64,000 bases of DNA, from NCBI GenBank assembly GCA_015660995.1, contig JACTUC010000001.1:86966-150965 (forward strand), written 5' to 3'. Below the pieces are notes generated by a model. The model saw nothing but the letters and a program-made list of their open reading frames with translations. It was not told where the DNA came from and ran no database searches. Position 1 is the first letter of the stretch; each line of letters starts with the position of its first letter. Source of the DNA: Candidatus Methanomethylicaceae archaeon. Lineage in GTDB: Archaea > Thermoproteota > Methanomethylicia > Methanomethylicales > Methanomethylicaceae. Of this stretch, positions 46,269 through 54,939 are shown piece after piece. A program made the translations under genes and the position numbers.

Positions 46269-46955
46269 ATGCTCGGTTCTGGTCACATAGGGATCTGGAT
46301 GGGAAGGCAGGCCGAGAAAGAGACCATAGCTGCTTCGGAAAAACACCTTGAAAAGATCTTTATAATAATTGAGAAGACAAAGGAGTTCGTCTACACCTAC
46401 TGCGACGGAGATCTTGAGACCGCGACCTATAAAGGAAAGGAAATCTCGGCCATCGAGAGGGAGGCAGACGTTATCAAGGAGGGGATAATTGATAGCCTGA
46501 TGAACAGTTCCCTCCATCCTATGGATCAAGACGAAATAATCAGGCTAGTCTTGACGTCAGATGACATAGCTGCCCAGCTGAAATCCATGGCTAGGAAACT
46601 GCTGTATACACATCCCAGCGAAGTACCCGCGAACATCAAGGGGGGGTTAAAGGAACTTGTCGATGCGCTCCTCGATGAATCAAAGGCATTGAAGGCAACC
46701 ATTGAATCTTTGGCGAACAACAAGAATGATGTTCGGGAGAATGCAGAAAAAACCGAGAGGATCGAGGAAGCCATAGACGACATGAGGGTCGATCTTCTTG
46801 CACAGATCTTGAAGTGGGGTGATCTCTCCGAGCATGTCAGCGACTGGATAATGCTGAAAGAAAGTGTCGAGAATATAGAGATGGCATCCGACAAGATCGA
46901 GGACACGGCGGATGTGCTCCGATCAATAGCAATCCTGCGTGGTAAACGGCCATAA
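46269..46955 (+). CDS. DUF47/PhoU-like phosphate transport regulator
   Basis: A 228-aa all-helical protein of the DUF47 (PhoU-related) family; recognisable segments are EISAIEREADVIK, SDDIAAQLKSMARK and the C-terminal ESVENIEMASDKIEDTADVLR. In many microbes it partners PiT transporters; here a PiT gene converges on it with 26 bp between their stops. Regulation of phosphate uptake is inferred from family and position. Confidence 0.88.
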   Translation: MLGSGHIGIWMGRQAEKETIAASEKHLEKIFIIIEKTKEFVYTYCDGDLETATYKGKEISAIEREADVIKEGIIDSLMNSSLHPMDQDEIIRLVLTSDDIAAQLKSMARKLLYTHPSEVPANIKGGLKELVDALLDESKALKATIESLANNKNDVRENAEKTERIEEAIDDMRVDLLAQILKWGDLSEHVSDWIMLKESVENIEMASDKIEDTADVLRSIAILRGKRP

Positions 46956-46981
46956 TTTTTTTGTAAATTGCATCTGCACTA

Positions 46982-47998
46982 TCAGATGAATTGCAGAAAT
47001 AGGAGATAGATGCCTGCTGATAGAGCAATACACGCTGGGATCGTAATGATCCAATAACTTACAAGCTTGAAAGTAGTCCTTTTACTCACCGACTTCATGC
47101 TCTTTGCCATACCTGCCCCGACAATTGCGCCGACGGCTGCATAAGACGAAGAGATTGGCAGCCCATAGCCGATTGCGAAAAAGGGCACTGTTACAAACAT
47201 AATGACCACGCACGAGTTGCCAACGCTTGCTGCTAGTGCTGTTGAGAGATCCAACCTCGTGACCTTGAATGCCATGGTCTCTATGACTTTAGACCCAATC
47301 AATAATCCCCCAATTACCATCCCGGCTGCCCCAAACAGTGCCAGCATGAACATTGTGATCATGCTTGGCGTGCCGAGCGCTGCTCCAGTTATTTGTATGA
47401 AGACGCCTGTGGCATGGGAAACGTCATTAGCCCCAAAGGAGTAGGCACCGAAGCACAGGGCCGCAATAAGCATTAACCTCAGATACTTGTCTATTCTTTT
47501 CTGGTTATCCTGATGCCTCGCCAGATATGCTGCTATAACCCGGTAGATGCCAAATGCTACAACCAGTGCACAAAACGGAGAAGTGATCCAGCTCAGAACG
47601 ATAGACCATATAACTTCAGTGTTCAACCCTGCAATTGAATAGTGTATAATCCCGTACCCGATCACTGCAGCTATTAGCGAATGCCCAGTTGATATGTTCA
47701 TCCCCATCATTGTTGCAAAAAAAATCCAGATGTTCGCCGCGATCACTATCGAAACTGCCCCAATTACATCAATCTGGGGGACTATGCCCGATCCTATGGT
47801 CTTCATCACCATGAAACCCTGCAGCGTAGCTCCGAGGATGGTGAATATTGCAAAAAAGAAAAGCGCTTTGCGCAGGGTGAGAGCACCAGCGCCTATGGCC
47901 GGCGCCGTGGGGTTGCACGCGTCGTTCCCCCCGATGTTAACTGCCAGCAGGAAGCCCAGGACCAATCCAACAATCAGCAATATCGTCTGGATGTCCAT
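46982..47998 (-). CDS. PiT-family inorganic phosphate transporter
   Basis: About 338 aa, roughly ten hydrophobic helices. The duplicated PiT signatures are GGNDACNPTAPAIGAG (residue ~20) and SFGANDVSHATG (mid-protein). ATG 47998 is chosen because GGTGAT lies 3-4 bases upstream; the frame is open to 48034. Confidence 0.92.
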   Translation of the reverse strand: MDIQTILLIVGLVLGFLLAVNIGGNDACNPTAPAIGAGALTLRKALFFFAIFTILGATLQGFMVMKTIGSGIVPQIDVIGAVSIVIAANIWIFFATMMGMNISTGHSLIAAVIGYGIIHYSIAGLNTEVIWSIVLSWITSPFCALVVAFGIYRVIAAYLARHQDNQKRIDKYLRLMLIAALCFGAYSFGANDVSHATGVFIQITGAALGTPSMITMFMLALFGAAGMVIGGLLIGSKVIETMAFKVTRLDLSTALAASVGNSCVVIMFVTVPFFAIGYGLPISSSYAAVGAIVGAGMAKSMKSVSKRTTFKLVSYWIITIPACIALSAGIYLLFLQFI

Positions 47999-48064
47999 AG
48001 CATCACCAATAAGACTCTCGGAAACAATTGACACGAGAACTTATGTTATTAAAAAGTATTCTCG

Positions 48065-48661
48065 TTACAGTGTTATGACCCCTTTAATCCCTGCAATGAT
48101 CATGCCGATTGCTATTGCAGATAGTATGAATGCCATAATCCTCGAGATTATAGTTGAACCAGTCTTGCCGATTAGCCGAAGTATCCTGTCAGAATAAACT
48201 AGCAGGACCCATTGTAGCAGGACATTGCCTATCATTGCTGAAAATGCCACAACTGGCCCGTATGGGGGGTTCATCAAGTAGATAACTGTATATATGCTCC
48301 CTGGACCAGCCATAAGTGGAGTCGCAAGCGGCACGACTGCTACGTCCTCACTGTTGATCCACCTAGCCTCTTCCCTGCCAAGCAGTCCCTCGACTGACAA
48401 AATAAAAAGAAGAATGCCGCCAGCGATCATGAAATCGCTCACAGATATTTTGAACAGGTTTAGAATGAACGCTCCTGCAATCGCGAAGAAGATCAAAATT
48501 ATCAGGGCGATCAGGACCGAGCTGTTGATTATTCTATTCTTCTCTTTCCTCTCAAAATTCACAGTGAAAGTATGGAAGAGCGGAATATTGCCTATTGGGT
48601 CGAAGACCACAAAAAGCGTGATGAATGCCTGGATGTATAATGTAAGTGATTCAAAAGCCAT
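48065..48661 (-). CDS. MarC-family membrane protein
   Basis: A 198-aa protein of about six helices with the signature VVFDPIGNIPLFHTFT at the N-terminus and LATPLMAGPGSI in the second half. The function of MarC proteins is unresolved. The gene lies 67 bp upstream of PiT on the same strand and is divergent from the aminotransferase. Confidence 0.88.
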   Translation of the reverse strand: MAFESLTLYIQAFITLFVVFDPIGNIPLFHTFTVNFERKEKNRIINSSVLIALIILIFFAIAGAFILNLFKISVSDFMIAGGILLFILSVEGLLGREEARWINSEDVAVVPLATPLMAGPGSIYTVIYLMNPPYGPVVAFSAMIGNVLLQWVLLVYSDRILRLIGKTGSTIISRIMAFILSAIAIGMIIAGIKGVITL

Positions 48662-48710
48662 GACAGCACCGAAATATTCTTCCTTTGAAGGGATATATCT
48701 GTCTTAGGAT

Positions 48711-49880
48711 GTGCTAGTCCAAGTGCAAAAGGAAAGGTTTGAAGGCATATCGCCCTCACCAACTTCACTCTCGGATGAGATTTCTAAAATTGAGAAGAAG
48801 ATTGGAACAAGAATAATCAGGTTCGACCTTGCAGAGCCCACATTCCCCCCTCCTAATGCCGCAATAAATAGGACAATAGAAGCTATCCGATTAGGAAAAT
48901 ACAAATACTCGTCGAGCTGGGGGATCCCCGAATTGAGGCAGGCCATTAGCGAGTACCTCGCCGCAACCAGAGGGCTTGCCTATAGTTGTGAGGAGGTGCT
49001 AATCACAAATGGCGCCAAGTTTGCTAACTACTCTTTCTTCGCAGGGCTGTTAAAACAGAAAGATGCCGTTCTTCTCCTTAAGCCTTACTGGATGAGCTTT
49101 AAAGCAGTTCCTCAGATACTTGGGCTGAACGTCTTGGAAGTCCAGGCAAAAGAACCGTACCACCTCGATGAAGAAGCACTCATAGCAGCTATGAAGAAGC
49201 GCCCCAGAGCCATCGTGGTGAACTCCCCCAACAATCCGACTGGTGGCTTGTTTGATGAAGCTGATCTAAGACTGTTAAAGGACCTTTCAATTGACTTCGA
49301 TATGCTAGTTCTCTCCGATGAGATCGACTGGGCATACGTTTACGATGGGCGTAGATTTATTTCTTCGGCAACCTTGGAAAGCATGCAGGAAAGGACCATA
49401 ATAACTGATGGCTTTTCCAAGCTATTCGGGATGACGGGATGGAGGGTTGGCTTTGCCGCAGGCCCGAAGGAGCTGCTCGCAAAGATGCACACAATCCAAG
49501 CGCATGTGGTTGGCGCGCCTGCCACCTTCGCACAGTATGGCTGCCTTGCAGCCCTTGAGGGTTTTGGGGACTATCTCCGCAACATTGTAATGCAGAGCGA
49601 TCTTCAGAGGAAGCGTACCGTAAAAGCCCTTAACACTGTGGCTGCTTTAGAGTGCCCCCTCCCCGAAGGTGGATTCTACGCCTACCCGTTCATCAAAAGC
49701 AAGCGTTTCACCACGGCTGCCTTCTTTGCTGAGAAGCTGCTAAGAGAGGCAGGGGTAGCAGTGATACCCGGCGAGCATTTTGGTGACAGCAGAGGGAGAT
49801 TTAGACTATGCTATGCTGTTTCTGACAGTGATCTCTCCATAGGCTTAGAGAGGATATCAAGGTTTTTGCAAAAAGCATAA
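48711..49880 (+). CDS. Class I/II PLP aminotransferase
   Basis: A 389-aa fold-type I enzyme. NSPNNPTGGLF, the Asp of LVLSDEIDWAYVY, the Schiff-base Lys in DGFSKLFGMTGWRVG (about residue 230) and the C-terminal FRLCYAVSD Arg are intact. The substrate amino acid cannot be told. GTG 48711 or the GTG two codons further can start it. Confidence 0.9.
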   Translation: MLVQVQKERFEGISPSPTSLSDEISKIEKKIGTRIIRFDLAEPTFPPPNAAINRTIEAIRLGKYKYSSSWGIPELRQAISEYLAATRGLAYSCEEVLITNGAKFANYSFFAGLLKQKDAVLLLKPYWMSFKAVPQILGLNVLEVQAKEPYHLDEEALIAAMKKRPRAIVVNSPNNPTGGLFDEADLRLLKDLSIDFDMLVLSDEIDWAYVYDGRRFISSATLESMQERTIITDGFSKLFGMTGWRVGFAAGPKELLAKMHTIQAHVVGAPATFAQYGCLAALEGFGDYLRNIVMQSDLQRKRTVKALNTVAALECPLPEGGFYAYPFIKSKRFTTAAFFAEKLLREAGVAVIPGEHFGDSRGRFRLCYAVSDSDLSIGLERISRFLQKA

Positions 49881-49942
49881 TGTGAAAAGAAAAAGTCTTT
49901 GGATAGCTAAAAAAAAGAAAGTAATAGGGGGATTAACTACTA

Positions 49943-50087
49943 TTACTTTGAAGAGGCCCTGAAGTAAGCGCCACAACTCGGGCACTTGAACAGACCAACA
50001 GTTACTGGCTTCTTGCCTTTGGGGGCCAGAGTCCATGTCTTTTCCGCCTTAGAAACTTCCGTTCCGCATTTTGTGCATTTAGCCATT
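49943..50087 (-). pseudogene. Small CxxC...CxxC zinc-ribbon protein interrupted by a one-base frameshift
   Basis: From ATG 50087 the frame reads [16 protein letters not shown]. At the five-A run (plus strand 50040-50044) the frame changes, and continues [10 protein letters not shown]...[17 protein letters not shown] to TAA at 49943. Removing one A gives a normal 47-aa archaeal zinc ribbon with CTKC and CPSC; as written the gene is 145 nt, not a multiple of three. A homopolymer assembly error is the simplest explanation; true decay or programmed frameshifting cannot be excluded. Confidence 0.75.
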
Positions 50088-50300
50088 TCTTTACACCTCA
50101 AAGTTAATTCCTTAAATGTATGTGAGGCGTTTAAAAAGCTTGCCTATTGGTAAGATTAGAAAAAATACCCTGAAAAAAACGAGATAGCAATTAAAATGCT
50201 TCATTAAGTATCCTCGCAAGAGTGATTTGTATAAGCTAGGCAAACTCTATAAAAAAATTTATTATAATCATTGACATCAGGGTGATAGCGGTGAGATGTA

Positions 50301-50657
50301 TTGCCTAGCAAATTTACCGTGGATTCGAGCGTATGTGGTCACAGAACTGATATCACAGCTACAATGGGCAAAGAGTATCTTATTGCGCTGGAAATTAATA
50401 CTACCTGCGAGCTCGTCAAGGCTTTTTCAAGGATTATGAAGGAGATCCACCTTAGGGAAGTAGGAAAGCGAATGTGCCAGAACCCGATTTACATCAATGC
50501 TACCGGGGCCCACCTCCATTCTAATTGCCTCGTGCCATGCGGAGTGGCGTTGAGCGGCTGGGTAGAGGGCGGCATGATGTCAAAGAACTTGCTGAAGAGT
50601 CACAGCTCACAGTGTGTAATCTACTTGCCCGAGGATATTAAAAGCGGACTTGCATGA
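50301..50657 (+). CDS. Conserved cysteine-containing protein, DUF6951-like
   Basis: A 118-aa protein beginning PSKFTVDSSVCGHRTDITA with later EINTTCELVK, NPIYINATGAHLHSNCLVPCGVAL. The CGH...TC...C pattern and length resemble DUF6951, found mostly in methanogens and related archaea; the function is unknown. TTG 50301 follows ggtgag. A TATA-like tataaaaaaatttat lies at 50249-50263. Confidence 0.65.
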   Translation: MPSKFTVDSSVCGHRTDITATMGKEYLIALEINTTCELVKAFSRIMKEIHLREVGKRMCQNPIYINATGAHLHSNCLVPCGVALSGWVEGGMMSKNLLKSHSSQCVIYLPEDIKSGLA

Positions 50658-50660
50658 GGC

Positions 50661-51050
50661 TCAGCATTTTGTCGGGTACACCTTCAAACCCGCCTCTGAC
50701 AGTGCCTTAATCGCCTTCTCCTCGTTATTCACCTTGATAACTGCCCTGCCACAATCCATGGTATACGCATAGTCTATATTCACACCTACGACGCTAAGTG
50801 TCTTTACGGCATTCGCAAGCCTCTCCAACTCTATAATCAGAACTTCTGCTTGGTTTACGGACATGTTCTCCTTCCGCATCATATCAAAAGCTTTCTCATC
50901 GTTGTCCACGATCATCCTGACTATTCCATAATTGCCCGCTTCAGCGATTCCCATTGCGAGCACTTTGATGCCGTTCTTCTCCAGGATACCCATAAGGTTA
51001 GCCAGTCTACCTGGGCTGTTTTCAAGGAAAACACTAAATTGCTTTATCAT
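50661..51050 (-). CDS. Tandem ACT-domain protein
   Basis: A 129-aa protein with two ACT folds: residues 1-65 (SVFLENSPGRLANLMGILEKN) and 70-129 (VVGVNIDYAYTM). ACT domains bind amino acids or related ligands. It lies 10 bp downstream of the phenylacetate-CoA ligase gene on the same strand, a frequent pairing, so it may sense an aromatic amino acid or acid. Confidence 0.88.
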   Translation of the reverse strand: MIKQFSVFLENSPGRLANLMGILEKNGIKVLAMGIAEAGNYGIVRMIVDNDEKAFDMMRKENMSVNQAEVLIIELERLANAVKTLSVVGVNIDYAYTMDCGRAVIKVNNEEKAIKALSEAGLKVYPTKC

Positions 51051-51059
51051 GACAAGCCC

Positions 51060-52355
51060 TCATATCTTCCTCATATCCACGATCCTTTGAGCCTTTCCTT
51101 CACTGCGCGGGATCGTCTTGGGTTCTAGCAACTCGACGCTTGCGTTGATGCTGAGGGTGTCTCTGAGCTGATTCTCGAGGCGTCTCTGAAGATCAACAAT
51201 GTCCGTGAGCCGATCTGTCTTGAAATCCTCAGAGATCTCAACTCTTACCATGAGCTTGTCCATGGGACCGTCCCTGTTGATGACTAGCTGGTAGTGGGGC
51301 GTGACATTCTCCATACTTGCTAGTATCTCCTCGATTTGGCTGGGAAAGACGCAGATGCCTCTGATCTTCAACATGTCATCGGTTCTCCCTATGATCCTCA
51401 TTATTCTGGCATGAGACAGTCCGCATTCGCAGACTTCCTCATTCAGAATGGTCATATCGCGGGTTCTGTACCTCAGGAGGGGCATCCCCTCCTTCATAAT
51501 GGTCGTTACAGCCATCTCTCCCTTCTCCCCTGGGGGAAGAACCTCGCCCGTGGTGGGGTCAATGATTTCGACAATATAGTGATCCTCCCATATGTGGAGA
51601 CCCTTTTTTGCCCTGCACTCCATGGCAACTCCGGGTCCGTTCAGTTCTGACATGCCATAGATGTCGTGCGCAGACTCGACCAATTCTTCCTCAAGTAGCT
51701 TCCTAGTCATCTCAGACCAAGGCTCAGCACCGAAGACTCCTATCCTCAATCTGAGATCTTCCTTTGGGTCCAGCCCCTCCTCTCTAGCGCTCTCCGCAAG
51801 GAAGAGCCCGTAAGAAGGGGTGCAGCAAATCACAGTGGTCCCCAGGTCCTTCATGAGCTTGATCTGTCTCTTGGTGCTGCCCGTACTAGCAGGAATGACC
51901 TTGGCCCCCAACTTCTCCGCGCCGTAATGCAGCCCGAGGCCGCCCGTAAAGAGGCCATACCCGTATGCCACCTGGACCACATCCGCAGATGTTGCCCCTG
52001 CAATTTCTAGGCACCTAGCATTGAGTTCTGCCCAATTATCGATATCCCTCAAGGTGTACGCGACAACCGTCGGGTTTCCTGTCGTTCCAGAAGACGCATG
52101 AAGTCTAACTAGATTAGACTTTGGTGTCGACAGCATGCCGAGGGGGTAGTTATCGCGAAGATCTGACTTCGTAGTAAAAGGTATGCGCCTCAGATCATCT
52201 TTTGACCGGATGTCTTCTGGAGTTATTCCTGCATCATCTAGCCTCTTTCTGTAGAAGGGTGATCCTTCGTAAACATTCCGCACCAATGATCTGAGCCGCC
52301 TGCTTTGGAGCTCCAGGATTTCCGATCTCGGCATGATGTACGACTTTGTAATCAT
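51060..52355 (-). CDS. paaK: Phenylacetate-CoA ligase-family enzyme
   Basis: A 431-aa AMP-forming ligase of the PaaK family. The ATP-binding P-loop-like LHASSGTTGNPTV (about residue 95), GMSELNGPGV and RTRDMTIL (Asp binding ribose) are present, with the C-terminal CVFPSQIEEIL domain. In archaea it activates aryl acids, perhaps linked to indolepyruvate/aryl-pyruvate oxidoreductases. ATG 52355 fits a TATA box gataaataaa at 52380-52389; ATG 52334 is an alternative. Confidence 0.92.
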   Translation of the reverse strand: MITKSYIMPRSEILELQSRRLRSLVRNVYEGSPFYRKRLDDAGITPEDIRSKDDLRRIPFTTKSDLRDNYPLGMLSTPKSNLVRLHASSGTTGNPTVVAYTLRDIDNWAELNARCLEIAGATSADVVQVAYGYGLFTGGLGLHYGAEKLGAKVIPASTGSTKRQIKLMKDLGTTVICCTPSYGLFLAESAREEGLDPKEDLRLRIGVFGAEPWSEMTRKLLEEELVESAHDIYGMSELNGPGVAMECRAKKGLHIWEDHYIVEIIDPTTGEVLPPGEKGEMAVTTIMKEGMPLLRYRTRDMTILNEEVCECGLSHARIMRIIGRTDDMLKIRGICVFPSQIEEILASMENVTPHYQLVINRDGPMDKLMVRVEISEDFKTDRLTDIVDLQRRLENQLRDTLSINASVELLEPKTIPRSEGKAQRIVDMRKI

Positions 52356-52527
52356 AAGGCATCATCAAAGTTAACCCCCCCTTTTTATTTATCGCTTTTG
52401 GCTAATCTTCCCTGCCTATTGGTGAGTTGTTTTTTGGTAAAAAGGGGATGGCAATGTGACTATTGTAAAGAACAATCCCCAGCATATCACATATATAGTC
52501 AGTCCTTGTGCCATAGCAAAAGCCAAA

Positions 52528-52545
52528 TTGTGATAGTTATCACAA
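52528..52545. repeat. 18-bp palindrome near the tyrosine recombinase
   Basis: ttgtgata-gt-tatcacaa is a perfect 8-bp inverted repeat. It lies about 115 bp beyond the recombinase stop. It could be a recombination core, an operator or a dif/att-like site. The spacing is shorter than the ~28-bp bacterial/Thermococcales dif. Confidence 0.4.
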
Positions 52546-52637
52546 GATATTGTTGCAAATGCCATTAATAGATTAATGATGTGATTATATTTTCGATCTT
52601 GCATTGTTCAGTCTGTTATATTTGCTTTTTCATCACA

Positions 52638-52653
52638 CCTCCATAAGAGGAGG
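52638..52653 (-). terminator. Short hairpin after the recombinase gene
   Basis: cctcc-ataaga-ggagg forms a 5-bp GC stem 8 bp after the recombinase stop; a weak terminator candidate. Confidence 0.3.
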
Positions 52654-52660
52654 CAGCAAG

Positions 52661-53233
52661 TCAACGATTCAACCGTATTGCATCAGAAACTTCCTTAACC
52701 CTATCGCTTATGGTGAAATCGAGATATATCTTGACGGTCTCCAGACGGGAATGCCCGATCAGCCTTCTGCAGAGCTCGATGTCTCGAGTTTTTTCGAGTA
52801 TCCTGATCGCGTAAGCATGGCGGAAAGCGTGGTTCCTGATTCGCCTTCCCAGGATTTCTTGAGTATACTTATGAGTAATGTTCAGAACTTGGCGCCGTGT
52901 CACGTCAAAGATCTTCTCCTCCCTCTTGAATATTTGAAGGTACTCCTTAAGGAAAGGTCTCAGGTCTTGGCTCAGCACAGTCTGTCGCACGAACTCACCT
53001 TTCTTTTTCAATTGAGTAATTGTGATGAGGTTATTCTCAAAATCGAAATTTTCCTTCTCCAGCAGCAAGAGCTCGGACGTTCTTACGCCAGTGGTTGCGA
53101 GAAGTCCGACAAGCACCAGGTCTCTCAGCGACGCGTTCCCCTGGCGATACATCCGAATCATTGTATTGACGAGGCGCTCCACTTCGCTCCATGACGGAAC
53201 ATCCTTAAGCTCAAGCCTCTGCCTTATTGACAA
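52661..53233 (-). CDS. Tyrosine recombinase (XerC/D/integrase family), catalytic domain only
   Basis: A 190-aa integrase. The catalytic set is present: Arg in TTGVRTSELL, Lys region ITQLKKKGEF, HAFRHAYA (HxxR), GHSRLETV (His) and the Tyr nucleophile in VKIYLDFT. The N-terminal core-binding domain of XerA-type enzymes (~90 aa) is missing or minimal. It could be an orphan chromosomal Xer or an integrase left by an element; no other mobile genes are visible. Confidence 0.85.
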   Translation of the reverse strand: MSIRQRLELKDVPSWSEVERLVNTMIRMYRQGNASLRDLVLVGLLATTGVRTSELLLLEKENFDFENNLITITQLKKKGEFVRQTVLSQDLRPFLKEYLQIFKREEKIFDVTRRQVLNITHKYTQEILGRRIRNHAFRHAYAIRILEKTRDIELCRRLIGHSRLETVKIYLDFTISDRVKEVSDAIRLNR

Positions 53234-53476
53234 TCATGAAACACCTTGCTGCTTTACCAATATTGTATGAACTCACAACGTATAATAAGGATATTCAACC
53301 TCGACGCGCGGCCAAACTAATTTGGTAAAGTGAGATGCGCCTCCACAGGCGATTAAGCGTCGTCTTGCTCTAAGATGCAAATGCGAACGTTTTTAAAGTT
53401 TTAAATCCGCTTTATTTTTAAATAGTGAAATGAATAATAAACTAATCAAAGTTGTAATGTCATGGAGTTGGATTGA

Positions 53477-54190
53477 GTGCCCTATTGTTCGCAATGCGGT
53501 GAGAGATTATCTCCAAATGCCAATTTTTGCCCTAACTGCGGTGTGTCGCTGGCACAGGTTCCTCCAATAGAAGGCATCCAACCTGGCAGAAAAGCCAAGA
53601 CGGTCGAGGGTAATTATGAAGCGGAGGAAGCGGTGCCGGAGAAAACTCCCGAGCCAACTCCATACCCAGAGTACGTCGCTCCAACAATGATTCCCCAGCC
53701 GGTCGCGACTGAACACGTGCCGCAACCAGCAAAAGTCAGGACAAGCAGATCGACTGCTAACCGTATAGGAGCGTTGATCTTCTTTGCTATGGGGATCGCC
53801 GGTATCTGCATCGGCACTTTCATTTTGCTTGTCGCTTTATCAATAATGATAGGCGCGATATCAGATCCCGACTTCATCCACGTCATTCCAATCGTCGGTC
53901 AGTACCTGAGTGGAAATGTGACAACTATCGCACTTATGATTCTGCTCATGATGCTGTCAGCATTTCACTTTGTTGCAGGTAACTGGCTGTATCAGTCCAT
54001 AAAAAGGGGCGGGATAATGGGCATAATCATAACTGCTTTCGACATTTTAATCTCGATCCTCGGAGTTATCTTATTCCCCGCCATCGCAGACTTTGGCTAT
54101 GTAGTAATTCTGCTATGTGCTCTGTTGATGCTGCTTGTGATAGCTGGTTGGAATTCTCTCCACTCTGAGATCGAAAATATTGAAGGTTAA
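53477..54190 (+). CDS. Zinc-ribbon membrane protein
   Basis: A 237-aa protein. The N-terminus is a zinc ribbon (YCSQCGERLSPNANFCPNCG), then a Pro/Glu-rich linker, then about four hydrophobic helices from residue 95 (ALIFFAMGIAGICIGTF). GTG 53477 has GGAG about 12 bases upstream. Such proteins are widespread in archaea and their function is unknown. Confidence 0.82.
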   Translation: MPYCSQCGERLSPNANFCPNCGVSLAQVPPIEGIQPGRKAKTVEGNYEAEEAVPEKTPEPTPYPEYVAPTMIPQPVATEHVPQPAKVRTSRSTANRIGALIFFAMGIAGICIGTFILLVALSIMIGAISDPDFIHVIPIVGQYLSGNVTTIALMILLMMLSAFHFVAGNWLYQSIKRGGIMGIIITAFDILISILGVILFPAIADFGYVVILLCALLMLLVIAGWNSLHSEIENIEG

Positions 54191-54375
54191 ATTTCATCCC
54201 CATCCAGCTAGGACGGGTATTTTTCCCCTTTTTTTACTCAGGATGAACTGATGAAGGTTAATTACGTTTGGAGAGATAATCCACCGGAGATGCTTCTGAT
54301 AGGAGTTGCATATGTGATTTCCTTGTGCTTCTGTATCGCCATGTATGGAAGAGCCCCAACCACCCCTCCAGAATC

Positions 54376-54939
54376 CTATAGCCTGACGGTCAAATCCATC
54401 CTCTTCTCAAGCTTAGTTACAAGGCGGTGCTCACGAGATGAAATTCCACTACCCCTATCATCCAAAAGACGGCTCCCTTTGTAGGCATTGGCAACGAAAG
54501 TGCATGCTCTGTCTACTGTACGAAAAAGGAATTCAGCATCTCCTGAATGAAGGTACATAGTCAGGTCGTTTATGAACAGCGTGCTAGATGGCACGTCAAG
54601 GAACGCCTGAAGCAATTTCCCAAGTTCGGCTGCGTTGGACTTTGCAATGTCTAACACTTCATCCTTCGTCATGCCATCCAAGCGTGGCGCATTTATTGTG
54701 GCAGATCGCAGATACCTCACACGGGTTACCCATTCGCCCTTTCGTATCACCCCGCCTGCGTAATCTCTGCCAATCTTCCTCCTGCTAGGCGCCATGTCGA
54801 TTACAGTAATGCTCCCGCTGGGAAGGAGTTCTGTGGCCTGGATCAATAGTGCCCTTGTCATGGCAGTCTTCCCGGATCCGACATCACCCACAATCAGCAC
54901 TTTCTTGCCGAGCAGATCCTCAAAGCCGCAACCTATCAA
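54376..54939 (-). CDS. P-loop ATPase of unknown family, co-transcribed with thiW
   Basis: A 187-aa protein with a Walker A (GDVGSGKTAM) near residue 19 and a Walker B-like strand STLFINDLTMY near residue 118. It lacks the ABC signature. TTG 54939 has AGGAGGGG upstream and overlaps the end of thiW by 20 bases, so translation is coupled. Its position under a TPP riboswitch suggests a thiamine link; energising ThiW or a related role is inference. Confidence 0.75.
   Translation of the reverse strand: MIGCGFEDLLGKKVLIVGDVGSGKTAMTRALLIQATELLPSGSITVIDMAPSRRKIGRDYAGGVIRKGEWVTRVRYLRSATINAPRLDGMTKDEVLDIAKSNAAELGKLLQAFLDVPSSTLFINDLTMYLHSGDAEFLFRTVDRACTFVANAYKGSRLLDDRGSGISSREHRLVTKLEKRMDLTVRL

Larger units (their letters stand above)
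52356..52660. other. Intergenic stretch rich in inverted repeats beside the recombinase
   Basis: About 305 bp without a gene. It contains the paaK promoter, gggaatt-type hairpins (ggggat...atcccc enclosing attgt/acaat, 52444-52480), the perfect 18-bp palindrome at 52528-52545, and a cctcc/ggagg hairpin at 52638-52653 just after the recombinase stop. Confidence 0.5.

Noticed and set aside
54251..54484. Plus-strand 77-codon frame with a hydrophobic patch
   Set aside because: Its second half is antisense to the P-loop ATPase and no ribosome site or homology is seen.
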